A stretch of DNA of 8,678 nucleotides from NCBI GenBank assembly GCA_021846605.1, contig JAJZWQ010000135.1, positions 1 to 8,678 of the forward strand. Direction: 5' to 3'. Shown here one piece after another: positions 1-8,326 of the stretch (positions within the stretch are counted from its first letter, which is position 1; every line of letters begins with the position of its first letter). This DNA comes from Bacillota bacterium (GTDB lineage: Bacteria; Bacillota_E; RBS10-35; JAJYVN01). The notes beneath the pieces are model-generated. The model did no database searches. It was not told the origin of the DNA and saw nothing but the letters and a program-made list of their open reading frames with translations. The translations under genes and the position numbers were made by a program.

Positions 1-102
1 CCCCTTCATCGCCGAGCCGTGGACCACGACGGCGCGCACGTGGCCGCCGCAGGCCCGACGGGCGGCCTGCGCGCAGGCACGGGAGAACCGGGCGGGATCC
101 AT
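1..102 (-). CDS. Probable nucleotidyltransferase-domain protein, N-terminal fragment (cut by window edge)
   Basis: The first 34 codons of a minus-strand gene start at an ATG at 102 and run off the left edge. The frame has very strong G/C at third codon positions, which neither overlapping frame matches. The peptide has an N-terminal helix (MDPARFSRACAQAARRAC) followed by a strand and turn, VRAVVVHGSAMKG. That looks like the opening of a Pol-beta-type nucleotidyltransferase fold, where hydrophobic residues lead into a G-S loop (V-x-H-G-S-x-x-K-G) ahead of the catalytic D-x-D pair. The aspartates would lie outside the window, so activity cannot be judged. No strong Shine-Dalgarno precedes the ATG, and no in-frame ATG lies just upstream. 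The family assignment is inference from about 13 residues; that this is a real gene start is better supported. It is divergent from thiC. Confidence 0.45.
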   Translation of the reverse strand, partial: MDPARFSRACAQAARRACGGHVRAVVVHGSAMKG

Positions 103-209
103 GCGGCCCGGTCGATCTCGGCCAGGCGGTATGTGGCACCCTCGAGCATCCCCATTCCCCCCCCATCGCCTGCAAGGCCAAGGATTTCTCCGGATGGTCT
201 GGGCACACA

Positions 210-237
210 CCCGGGCCTGGCGGCGTTGCGGCCCGGG
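210..237. promoter_or_regulatory. Inverted repeat in the divergent region upstream of the TPP riboswitch
   Basis: An 8-bp perfect inverted repeat (CCCGGGCC at 210-217, GGCCCGGG at 230-237) with a 12-base gap lies between the divergent partial gene (start at 102) and the riboswitch (from 292). Neither flanking gene ends here, so a terminator is not expected; an operator or a chance GC-rich dyad is possible. The thiC promoter must lie in or next to this region. The least GC-rich patch (about 262-280) is a candidate, but I see no convincing -35/-10 pair. Confidence 0.25.
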
Positions 238-291
238 GCAGGAATGAAGCGGGCCCCTGCCGAACATATGCTGTTGAACCGCATAGGCGAG

Positions 292-2246
<1,955 letters not shown>

Positions 2247-2250
2247 AGCG

Positions 2251-2278
2251 GCAGGGGGCGCCTGAGGGCGCCCCCTGC
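2251..2278 (+). terminator. Hairpin terminator after thiC
   Basis: A perfect 12-bp stem (GCAGGGGGCGCC at 2251-2262 with its complement at 2267-2278) and a 4-base loop (TGAG) start 4 bases after the thiC stop codon. No T run follows, as is common in GC-rich genomes. It probably ends thiC transcription and protects the 3' end. The stem is certain; the role is inferred from position. Confidence 0.75.
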
Positions 2279-2342
2279 ACACCGAATCCCCAGCGCACGC
2301 CCAAGGCCGTCGGGCCGAGGGCGACCTCCTGGCCATGCTGCT

Positions 2343-2378
2343 GGCTGGCCGCCCTTGCCCCTGGAAGGGCGGCCAGCC
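2343..2378 (-). terminator. Hairpin terminator after the APC permease gene
   Basis: A perfect 14-bp inverted repeat (2343-2356 with 2365-2378, 8-base loop) begins 6 bases beyond the stop codon of the minus-strand permease. No T run is seen on either side. It is placed to end the permease transcript, and may also stop any read-through from thiC, since the two genes converge. Confidence 0.65.
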
Positions 2379-2384
2379 CCTGGC

Positions 2385-3770
2385 TCAGGGGACCATCGGT
2401 GCTCGGCGTGCCGTCGGCCCGCGCCGGGCCCGGCGGCGCACGCTGGCGCGCGCGTAGGCCCATGCCCCCAGGGCCAAAAGCCCCAGCAAGACGACGGTCC
2501 ACGGCACGGACGGCAGCGGTAGCCCGTCGGCCTGTGTCGCTGCGCCGATCCCCAGCACGCCGAAGACGACGATTGCGGCCACGGGGAGGACCCGGCCGCC
2601 GGGTGCCCGCCAGGTGCGGGGGAGTTCGCTCGCCCGTCGCCGCAACCCCAGGAGCGCCAGGGCGGCCACCACGTACATCGCGGACTCGAGCGTGGCGCCG
2701 GTGTTGATCAGGATCAGGTAGCGGCGGGTGGCGAAGACGACCAGCGTGAGCGCGCAGGACACCCCGTAGAGCAGCCACAGTGCCCGGGCCGGGGCAAAGC
2801 GCGCGTTGAGGCGGCCGACGGAGGCCGGCAGATGGCCGGAACGGCCCAAGGCATACAGGAGGCGTGAGGCCGCCACGAAGCTGCCGTTGAAGGTCGTCCC
2901 CGCGGTGACGACGGTCACGACCAGCATGATCCAGAAGCCGAACCCGCCGAGCGCCGCCTGGCCGACGGCCAGCTGAGGTACCAGGCCGCCCGCGGCGAGT
3001 CGGGGGAGGCGGGCGGCAACCAGGGAGAAAAGCCCGAATGCCAGCGCCAGGGCCGCCAACGAGAGGCCCAGGCCCTGCGGCATGCGCCGTGGCTCACGCA
3101 GTTCCTCGGCCAGCGGCGTAACCCACTCAAAGCCCATGAAGACGAATACCCCGAGCGCGACCCCGCTGAAGAGATGCCCGGGCCAGTGGGCGGGGGGCGG
3201 CGGCAGGTGGCCCGGGGCGCCGAGCGCGGCGATGCCCACGACCACCAGCGCCGCCAGCAGGCCATACGTTGTGAGGTCCTGCACCAGGCCCGCGGACTGT
3301 ACGCCGCGCAGGTTGGCCGCCAGGGCCCCGGTGAGGAAGAGGAGGATCCAGAGTGCCCCGGGGACCGACGGAAGCACGGCGTGCAGGGCCGACGCGAGCA
3401 CGAAGCCGTCGGCGGCGATGACGGCCAGCACTGTGAACAGGTAGAGCAGCGTAAACGTGAGGGAGAAGGGGTCGCCGAGGCCGCGCAGGGTCCAGACGCG
3501 GATCCCGGCCGCCGACGGGATGGTGCCGTTGAGTTCGCTGAACACCGCGGCCGCCAGGAGGCAGACGGCCCCGGCAATCACGATCGCCAGCGGACCCAGG
3601 ATGCCGGGTGCACTCCCGCGAATCTCCAACACGGCCAGGAAGTTCACGGCCGCAAACGCCAGTCCGGCGCTGGTCGACACGATGGTCCGGAACCCGAGCA
3701 CGCGACGGAGAAGGCCGCCCGCACCTGCGGGGCCCGTGGCCGGATCCGGCAGGGGCTCGCCTTCGGGCAA
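2385..3770 (-). CDS. APC-superfamily amino acid permease
   Basis: This is an integral membrane secondary transporter, probably taking up an amino acid or amine with a cation; the substrate cannot be read from sequence. It is about 461 aa with roughly 12 hydrophobic segments. The hydrophilic N terminus leads into TM1 (GFRTIVSTSAGLAFAAVNF). After TM2 comes SELNGTIPSAAG, matching the APC signature in which an acidic residue and P-S-A-G precede TM3. A TM6-like segment ends in FMGFEWVTPLAEELREPRRMP (positions about 211-231), the classic G-x-E...EE-x-x-x-P-x-R-x-x-P block. The C terminus is Arg-rich. The best start is a TTG at 3770, because GGAGGT (3778-3783) lies 7 bases upstream. A GTG at 3779 opens the same frame but overlaps that Shine-Dalgarno, so it is unlikely. 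It is divergent from the P450 gene and followed by its own hairpin. Confidence 0.88.
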   Translation of the reverse strand: MPEGEPLPDPATGPAGAGGLLRRVLGFRTIVSTSAGLAFAAVNFLAVLEIRGSAPGILGPLAIVIAGAVCLLAAAVFSELNGTIPSAAGIRVWTLRGLGDPFSLTFTLLYLFTVLAVIAADGFVLASALHAVLPSVPGALWILLFLTGALAANLRGVQSAGLVQDLTTYGLLAALVVVGIAALGAPGHLPPPPAHWPGHLFSGVALGVFVFMGFEWVTPLAEELREPRRMPQGLGLSLAALALAFGLFSLVAARLPRLAAGGLVPQLAVGQAALGGFGFWIMLVVTVVTAGTTFNGSFVAASRLLYALGRSGHLPASVGRLNARFAPARALWLLYGVSCALTLVVFATRRYLILINTGATLESAMYVVAALALLGLRRRASELPRTWRAPGGRVLPVAAIVVFGVLGIGAATQADGLPLPSVPWTVVLLGLLALGAWAYARASVRRRARRGPTARRAPMVP

Positions 3771-3916
3771 CCACTGCACCTCCGTGCGTTAGCCGGTGGC
3801 CGGCCTGTCCCGGGGAATTCGCGAAGGTGCGTCCGGGCCCTGTGCCACCGCTCGCATCGGCCGAGATTCTGGTTTGCGCCACCACAGATGGAGGCTGGCT
3901 GCGGGGAGGGAGTCCC
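3771..3916. promoter_or_regulatory. Divergent intergenic region between the permease and P450 genes
   Basis: About 146 bases separate the two divergent starts, so both promoters should lie here. The P450 ribosome binding site (GGGGAGGGA, 3903-3911) and the permease one (GGAGGT on the minus strand, 3778-3783) are clear. A short GC dyad lies near 3792-3804. I see no confident -35/-10 pair or named operator. Confidence 0.35.
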
Positions 3917-5260
3917 ATGTCCGGGGCAGTCATCGCATCGGCGCCGCCATCGGCGCCCCCAGGCCCGCGCGGTTGGCCCGTGGTCGGGGTGGGTCCCGCC
4001 TACCGGCTGGACCAGCTGGGGTTCCTCACGCGCATGCAGCGCCAATACGGCGACGCTGTGGCTCTCCCGCTCGGAAAGACCCGCCGGCTCTTCCTTTTCT
4101 CAGGCCCGGATGCGATCGAGCAATTGCTCGTCGCCCACGCCGGCAACTTCCGCAGCCGCGACATCAACCGTGCGGCCATGGAATTTCTGGGGGATGGCCT
4201 GCTCAACATCGACGGCGAGACCCACCGGCGGGAGCGGGGATTGGTCCAGCCGGCCTTTTCGCGGCGCCAAGTCGAGTCTTACGCGGACACCATGCTCGAG
4301 CACACGGAGAGCCTGTTGGCCGGCTGGCGTCCGGGCATGGTGGTCCCGATGCACGCCGAGATGCAGCGCCTGACCTTGGGCATCGCGGCCCAGGCGTTCT
4401 TCGGCCTGGACCTGCGCCATGAGAGCGCCGCCTTCGGGGCCGCGTTCTCCCACCTCATCGAGTACCGGCCGCTGAACGTCCTGGGCATGCCGCGCCTGCG
4501 CTGGAACGTCCCTGTGAGCCCCTACGGGCGGATGCAACGGGCACGCTCCTTCCTGGACCGGGAGATCTTCGCGCGCATCGCCGAACGCCGCCGCGCGCCC
4601 ATCCCGGGGGACATCATCTCCGACCTGCTGGCGGCGGGCATGGGGGATCAGCAGGTCCGCGACCACGCCATGACCCTGCTGGCGGCGGGACATGAGACCA
4701 CCGCCAACGCCCTGACCTTCGCCTTCTACCTGCTCGGCCAGCACCCGGACGCCCGCCAGCGCCTTTTGGACGAACTGGCCGGCGAGCTCGGGCCGCGCGA
4801 CCCGGCTCTGGAAGACCTGCCGCGGCTCCGCTATCTGGACCGGGTCAGCCGCGAATCCCTGCGCCTCTTCCCACCGGCCTGGACCATCGGGCGCCGCGCC
4901 ATCGCCGATGACACGATCGGGGGCTGGCGGCTGCCGGCCGGCGCGTTTGCCCTGGCCAGCCAGTGGGTGGTCCACCGCATGCCGCGCTACTGGCCGGAGC
5001 CCCTCCGCTTCCACCCCGATCGCTGGCTGCCGCCGGAACAGGGTGGGCAGGCGATCACGCCCTTTACCTACTTCCCCTTCGGCGGCGGTCCCCGGACATG
5101 CATCGGCATGCCGTTCGCCCAGCAGGAGCTGAGGCTCCTGCTGGGCAAGGTCTTCCAGCGCTTTGTGCCGGAACTGGTGCCGGGGCAGCGCCTGGTGCTG
5201 GAACCGCACGTGACCCTGCGGCCGGTGCGCGGCACGGACATGCGGCTGGTGGCCCGCTGA
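3917..5260 (+). CDS. Cytochrome P450 monooxygenase
   Basis: This is a heme-thiolate monooxygenase, soluble in bacteria; the substrate is unknown. The product is 447 aa, normal for a bacterial P450, and has every hallmark. A proline-rich start (APPSAPPGPRGWPVVG) is followed by the C-helix (HRRERGLVQPAF, residues 103-114). The I-helix oxygen-binding motif AGHETT is at 257-262, the K-helix E-x-x-R at E313-R316 and the meander HPDRW at 366-370. The heme loop FGGGPRTCIG spans 388-397, with C395 as the iron ligand. There is no signal peptide or membrane anchor. The ATG start has GGGGAGGGA 5 bases upstream. The frame is open upstream to 3608, but that stretch only mirrors the permease gene. No ferredoxin, ferredoxin reductase or fused reductase domain is visible, so electrons must come from elsewhere. 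A GNAT remnant follows after 13 bases and was probably co-transcribed. Confidence 0.95.
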   Translation: MSGAVIASAPPSAPPGPRGWPVVGVGPAYRLDQLGFLTRMQRQYGDAVALPLGKTRRLFLFSGPDAIEQLLVAHAGNFRSRDINRAAMEFLGDGLLNIDGETHRRERGLVQPAFSRRQVESYADTMLEHTESLLAGWRPGMVVPMHAEMQRLTLGIAAQAFFGLDLRHESAAFGAAFSHLIEYRPLNVLGMPRLRWNVPVSPYGRMQRARSFLDREIFARIAERRRAPIPGDIISDLLAAGMGDQQVRDHAMTLLAAGHETTANALTFAFYLLGQHPDARQRLLDELAGELGPRDPALEDLPRLRYLDRVSRESLRLFPPAWTIGRRAIADDTIGGWRLPAGAFALASQWVVHRMPRYWPEPLRFHPDRWLPPEQGGQAITPFTYFPFGGGPRTCIGMPFAQQELRLLLGKVFQRFVPELVPGQRLVLEPHVTLRPVRGTDMRLVAR

Positions 5261-5273
5261 GGGCGCCGCCGCG

Positions 5274-5850
5274 GTGCGGCAGGTGGACCCCGACCCCATC
5301 CTGATCGACCTCCCCGAGGCGCTGGTCGGCGAGCGGGTCCTGCTCCGCCCATACCGGGCCAACGACGCCCCTGCCCTCTGGGAGGCGATCGACGAGTCCC
5401 GCGCCCACCGGGGCCCCTGGATGCCATGGGTCTCCGGGTACACCGGGGTCGACGATGCCCGCCGCTCCATCGCCCGCACCCAAGCCCACTGGCTCCTGTG
5501 CGACGGGGAACTGACGTTCGCGATCCACGCGCGCGGCGGACGCTTCCTGGGGGCATGCGGGCTCAAGCCCGTGGACTGGTCCTTGCGCACCTTCGAGATC
5601 GGCTACTGGCTGCGCGCCAGCGCCCAGCCCAGGGCCAGGGATACATGACCCTGGCGGTGCCCCTGGTGGCCTCCCTGGCGTTCGAGCGCCTAGCGGCCAA
5701 CCGGGTCCAGATCCGGATGGATGTGGCCAACCGCAGGAGCCGCCAGGCGGCCGAGAGGAGCGGGTGCACCCCGATTTCTGGGACCTGGTGGACCGGGACT
5801 TCCGCGACCACGACCCCGGCGCCTGGGCGGCGCATCACCACTCCCCCTGA
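5274..5850 (+). pseudogene. Frameshifted GNAT (RimJ/RimL-type) N-acetyltransferase
   Basis: In its intact form this would transfer acetyl from acetyl-CoA to an amine, possibly a protein N terminus or a small molecule. Reading starts at a GTG at 5274, just after the P450. Residues 1-118 look like a RimJ/RimL-type GNAT: VGERVLLRPYRANDAPAL, then FLGACGLKPVDW, then FEIGYWLRASAQ. The frame then runs into a stop at 5646-5648. The family continuation (GQGYMTLAVPLVASLAFERL, then DVANRRSRQAAERSG) is found in another frame from 5633. Removing one copy of a CCCAG tandem duplication (5623-5632) joins the two exactly and restores the acetyl-CoA-binding loop. Around 5757-5766 a third frame takes over (VHPDFWDLVDRDFRDHDPGAW, with good third-position bias) and ends at a TGA at 5848-5850, so a second small deletion or shift is likely. 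As written, the gene makes only a 124-aa product without the cofactor-binding half. Confidence 0.8.
5623..5632 (+). repeat. 5-bp tandem duplication (CCCAG x2) in the GNAT gene
   Basis: Two adjacent copies of CCCAG lie exactly where the GNAT reading frame breaks. With one copy the codons read Ala-Gln-Gly-Gln-Gly-Tyr-Met, the expected acetyl-CoA loop; with two, the frame shifts by +2 into a stop. This could be a slippage mutation, a reversible on/off site or, less likely, an assembly error. Confidence 0.75.
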
Positions 5851-5852
5851 GG

Positions 5853-5914
5853 CCTGGCGGGCAGCGCCTTCAGGCGCGCGCCTCCTCCCCGGATAGATGC
5901 CGCTGCCCGCCAGG
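5853..5914. terminator. Bidirectional hairpin between the convergent GNAT remnant and sulfatase
   Basis: A perfect 14-bp inverted repeat (5853-5866 with 5901-5914) has a 34-base loop. The sulfatase stop codon (5870-5872, minus strand) lies inside the loop, so the stem overlaps the last codons of the sulfatase. A smaller stem, GCGCC/GGCGC (5864-5868, 5873-5877), competes with it. The position between convergent genes fits a shared terminator. No T run is present. Confidence 0.55.
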
Positions 5915-7228
5915 GAGGGGTGGGGCGGGGAGGATCTCGGGCGCCGCCTCACCCGCCTCGACCATGCGCCGGATCAGCCGCTCCCGCAGGATGCGCGCGA
6001 CCTCCTGGTGCGAGGTGCGGCCCAGCAGGTTCGTCAGTTCGTAGGGGTCGGCCGCCAGGTCGTACAGGTACTCCTCGACGTAGGTGGCTGCGCCGGGCGC
6101 ATCGCCGCCACCTACGTCCGGTGCCGTCAGGCCATACTTCCACCGCTCCGTCCGGACCGCGCGCCCCACCTGGGACTCGCTGATCTGCACGAAGACCTCC
6201 TCGGGCCAGGGGGGCCTGGTCCCCCCCAAAAGGGGCAGGATGGAGCGGCCCTGCACGCCGTCCGGGATCGCAAGGCCCGCTGCCTCGATCAGGGTGGGGG
6301 CGATATCCACGATGCTGACGAGTTGGCGGATGCGCCCGCCGCCGTCGAACCCCGGACCGCGGATCGCCCCGGGCACGCGGATCGAACTCTCGTGGCAGGA
6401 GCGCTTGTATTCGTCGTTGCGCGTCTTGAAGTGGTTGCCGTGGTCGGACAGGAACACCACGATCGTGCGCCGCTCCAGTTCCAGGCTGGCCAGGGCGTCC
6501 TGGAGGCGGCCCATGGCCTCGTCCAGGCGCTTGACCATGCCGAAGTAGCCGCCCAGGTGCTGGGCGCTGGAACCGCCCAACGCCGCCAGGTCGGGGGGGA
6601 CCCAGCGACCGGTGTAGCGCTCGCGGTAGCCGGTCGGCGGTGGGTAGTCGTCCAGGTGGTTCTGGTGGTGTGGCTCCAGGAACGACAGGCAGAGGAGGAA
6701 CGGGTCGGCCTGATGGCGGTCCACGAAGCGGATCGCGGCGTCGGTGAGGGCGTCCACCCGGTATCCCGGCAGGCGCACCGGCGCGCCTGCCTCGTCGTAG
6801 AGGACCGTGCGGTAGGTATCTGAGCACATCTCCAGGGAGTTGGCGGCCAGCCACTCCTGATAGCCCCCGCGCCCCTCGGGGGCCACGGCCTCCCCTCGGG
6901 CGTGGGGGCCCAGGTGCCACTTGCCGATGTATCCGGTGGCGTAGCCGGCGGCACCGAACACGCGGGCCAGGGTGACGGCGTCCTGGGCCAATGGGATGCC
7001 GTTCCGGTACACCCCCGTCGTGGTGGCGTATTGCCCGGTCTGCAGGCAGGAGCGCGCCGGCGCGCAGACGGGCTGGCAGGTGAAAAAGCGCGAGAGGTGC
7101 GTCCCCTCGGCCGCCATGCGATCAAAGTTCGGGGTGAGTTCCAGGGGGTTGCCGTGCACGCCGGTGGTGTCCCATCGCTGCTGGTCGGTGAAGAAGAGGA
7201 TTACATTCGGGCGTGTGCCTGCCGCCAT
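5870..7228 (-). CDS. Sulfatase (alkaline phosphatase superfamily, type I formylglycine-dependent)
   Basis: This enzyme hydrolyses sulfate esters, possibly of a sulfated sugar or small organic sulfate; the substrate cannot be told. It is 452 aa, within the family range. The N terminus PNVILFFTDQQRWD carries the first metal ligands (D15, Q16; a DQ pair instead of the common DD). C-A-P-A-R at 55-59 is the formylglycine motif C-x-P-x-R, so C55 is the residue to be oxidised; Ala replaces the usual Ser. TGQYATTTGV and GKWHLG (102-107) follow, and LSDHGNHF (D262, H263, N265, H266) supplies the remaining metal ligands. The C-terminal subdomain has RTERWKYG and LYDLAADPYELTNLLG, both typical of the family. 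There is no signal peptide, so it appears cytoplasmic, which suggests import of small substrates. No formylglycine-generating enzyme or anaerobic maturase is in the window. The ATG at 7228 is preceded by a GAGGG within a hairpin loop. Confidence 0.93.
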   Translation of the reverse strand: MAAGTRPNVILFFTDQQRWDTTGVHGNPLELTPNFDRMAAEGTHLSRFFTCQPVCAPARSCLQTGQYATTTGVYRNGIPLAQDAVTLARVFGAAGYATGYIGKWHLGPHARGEAVAPEGRGGYQEWLAANSLEMCSDTYRTVLYDEAGAPVRLPGYRVDALTDAAIRFVDRHQADPFLLCLSFLEPHHQNHLDDYPPPTGYRERYTGRWVPPDLAALGGSSAQHLGGYFGMVKRLDEAMGRLQDALASLELERRTIVVFLSDHGNHFKTRNDEYKRSCHESSIRVPGAIRGPGFDGGGRIRQLVSIVDIAPTLIEAAGLAIPDGVQGRSILPLLGGTRPPWPEEVFVQISESQVGRAVRTERWKYGLTAPDVGGGDAPGAATYVEEYLYDLAADPYELTNLLGRTSHQEVARILRERLIRRMVEAGEAAPEILPAPPLPGGQRHLSGEEARA

Positions 7229-7251
7229 GGGCCGCCCCCCTCGGGCGGCCC
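7229..7251 (-). promoter_or_regulatory. Hairpin carrying the sulfatase ribosome binding site in its loop
   Basis: A 9-bp perfect GC stem (7229-7237 with 7243-7251) abuts the sulfatase ATG. On the minus-strand RNA the 5-base loop reads GAGGG, the only Shine-Dalgarno-like stretch there. A stem this strong next to the start codon could limit translation or be opened by a factor. It could also be a remnant terminator of the upstream gene. The pairing is seen; the function is inference. Confidence 0.45.
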
Positions 7252-7286
7252 TCTTCCGTGGGCGCGGGCTGCCTCCTGCCGGTGTC

Positions 7287-7308
7287 CGGCCGAGCGCGCG
7301 CTCGGCCG
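7287..7308 (-). terminator. Palindromic hairpin after the double-YbjQ gene
   Basis: A 22-bp perfect palindrome lies 10 bases past the stop codon of the minus-strand gene at 7319-8170 and before the sulfatase start. As RNA it folds into a 9-bp stem with a GCGC loop. No T run is present. The likely role is transcription termination between the two same-strand genes, making the sulfatase at least partly independent. A palindromic protein-binding site for a sulfatase regulator is an alternative. Confidence 0.5.
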
Positions 7309-7318
7309 CATCCGGCCC

Positions 7319-8170
7319 CTACGGCGTCCCCGTCCCGGCACCGGGGCTACCGGGGATGATCTGACCCAGGCCTGCCGCCGCTCCGGTGCCGCCCTGCAGG
7401 TTCACGACCAACTGCGGCGTCGGCAGCGTTGGCCGTTCCGTCTCGCGCACGACCGCTGTCCCGATCACGGCATACTCGATCACGTTGGGGTCCCAGCCCC
7501 ACGAACCCTCGGTGAGGGACACCCCGACCACCAGGTCGCCGCCGACCTCCCGGGCCTCTGCCCCCATGCGCTCCATCGCCACTTCGCGGGCGCTATATGT
7601 CGCCTGGGTGAAGGCCTCCATCTCCGCGTTGCGCCCGACCTGCTGTGCCCACTTGGACAGCCCCAGATGGGCCACGTGGTAGACGCAGCACCCGAACGCC
7701 AGGCCGACCGGGTGGTACCCGTACCGACGCAGCTTCCAGAAGTCCTGACCGCTCAGGTTGGAGGCAAACGGCCGGCCGTGGGCGGGACGGACGCGTTCGC
7801 TGGTGGCGCGGATGGCCGTTCCGACCGCGAGGAACTCCAGCAGCCCGGGGCCCCAGGTGTATCGCTGGATGACCATGCGCATCCCGATCACACCGTCGGC
7901 GTCGAGTTCGGCGGCTTCCGCCTCCAGGCGTTCGACCGCCAGCGACCGGGCGGCGTGCATCGCCTGGCTCAGGGTGGGAAGCTCCTGATTTTCGAAGATG
8001 CGGGCGCGCTGCCAGCCGACGTGGTAGATGGAGGAACCGAAGACCAACCCCAGCGGCTCCATCCCCAGGGTCTCTAGGAGGGCCAACTCGTCGACCGAGA
8101 GGTCGGTGGTCCGGGTCGCCTGGCGCAGGCGCGTGTGTGCCGCCTCGGGCATCGTCGGTTCGTCGGCCAT
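7319..8170 (-). CDS. Protein with two tandem YbjQ-type (PF01906, putative heavy-metal-binding) domains
   Basis: The molecular role is unknown. YbjQ-family domains form small oligomers (pentamers in known structures) and are only suggested to bind metals. The product is 283 aa with no signal peptide or membrane segment. It is an internal duplication. Repeat 1 (about 24-125) has LGMEPLGLVFGSSIYHVG, then AARSLAVERLEAEAAELDADGVIGMRM, then EFLAVGTAI. Repeat 2 (about 140-246) has YGYHPVGLAFGCCVYHVA, then SAREVAMERMGAEAREVGGDLVVGV, then EYAVIGTAV. Both show the family order: a G-S-S-like strand, a helix with A-x-E-R-[LM]-x-x-E-A, D-x-V-x-G-[MV] and a final G-T-A. Repeat 2 has Cys-Cys (C161, C162) where repeat 1 has Ser-Ser; each keeps Tyr-His beside it. 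A Gly/Pro/Thr-rich tail follows (256-283). The ATG at 8170 lies 11 bases after GAAGGG; a GTG at 8176 with tighter spacing is possible. It is divergent from the DUF1080 gene. Confidence 0.82.
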   Translation of the reverse strand: MADEPTMPEAAHTRLRQATRTTDLSVDELALLETLGMEPLGLVFGSSIYHVGWQRARIFENQELPTLSQAMHAARSLAVERLEAEAAELDADGVIGMRMVIQRYTWGPGLLEFLAVGTAIRATSERVRPAHGRPFASNLSGQDFWKLRRYGYHPVGLAFGCCVYHVAHLGLSKWAQQVGRNAEMEAFTQATYSAREVAMERMGAEAREVGGDLVVGVSLTEGSWGWDPNVIEYAVIGTAVVRETERPTLPTPQLVVNLQGGTGAAAGLGQIIPGSPGAGTGTP

Positions 8171-8326
8171 CCGCACCACGTCCCTTCGAGCGCTGGTACT
8201 GGCGCTCCTCTTCGGCGACCGCGGCCGTCCCCCTCTCTGTGGGTCTGGTCCTGTCCAGAGCCCGCAGGGATTTCCGTCCGCTTCCTCAACCAACCCGGAC
8301 GACCCACTGCGAGGGGGAGTGCGCAG
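8171..8326. promoter_or_regulatory. Divergent intergenic region with a short dyad
   Basis: About 156 bases separate the starts of the double-YbjQ gene and the DUF1080 gene. A dyad, GAGCGC (8188-8193) and GCGCTC (8202-8207) with an 8-base centre, lies in the 5' leader of the former and could be an operator. GAGGGGGAG (8311-8319) is the ribosome binding site of the DUF1080 gene. I see no confident promoter and no coding signal in the rest. Confidence 0.3.

Noticed and set aside
157..164. Run of eight C near the left-edge gene, considered as a phase-variable tract
   Set aside because: It lies about 55 bases upstream of the best start and not in the chosen reading frame, so it cannot switch that frame; a promoter-spacing effect cannot be shown.
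3174..4373. Long plus-strand open frame across the permease and the P450 start
   Set aside because: It overlaps two well-supported genes in the wrong frame and has low-complexity composition; open only because the DNA is GC-rich.
4100..5590. Long minus-strand open frame opposite the P450
   Set aside because: Shadow of the P450 and GNAT coding frames; no motif of any family.
5897..6823. Plus-strand open frame opposite the sulfatase
   Set aside because: Antisense image of a gene with all sulfatase motifs; no motif or ribosome binding site of its own.
6902..8077. Plus-strand open frame opposite the sulfatase start and the double-YbjQ gene
   Set aside because: Crosses two real minus-strand genes and has no recognisable domain.
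8135..8326. Upstream extension of the DUF1080 frame
   Set aside because: Composition changes before 8327, the ribosome binding site fits the ATG at 8327, and the extension overlaps the divergent gene's start.
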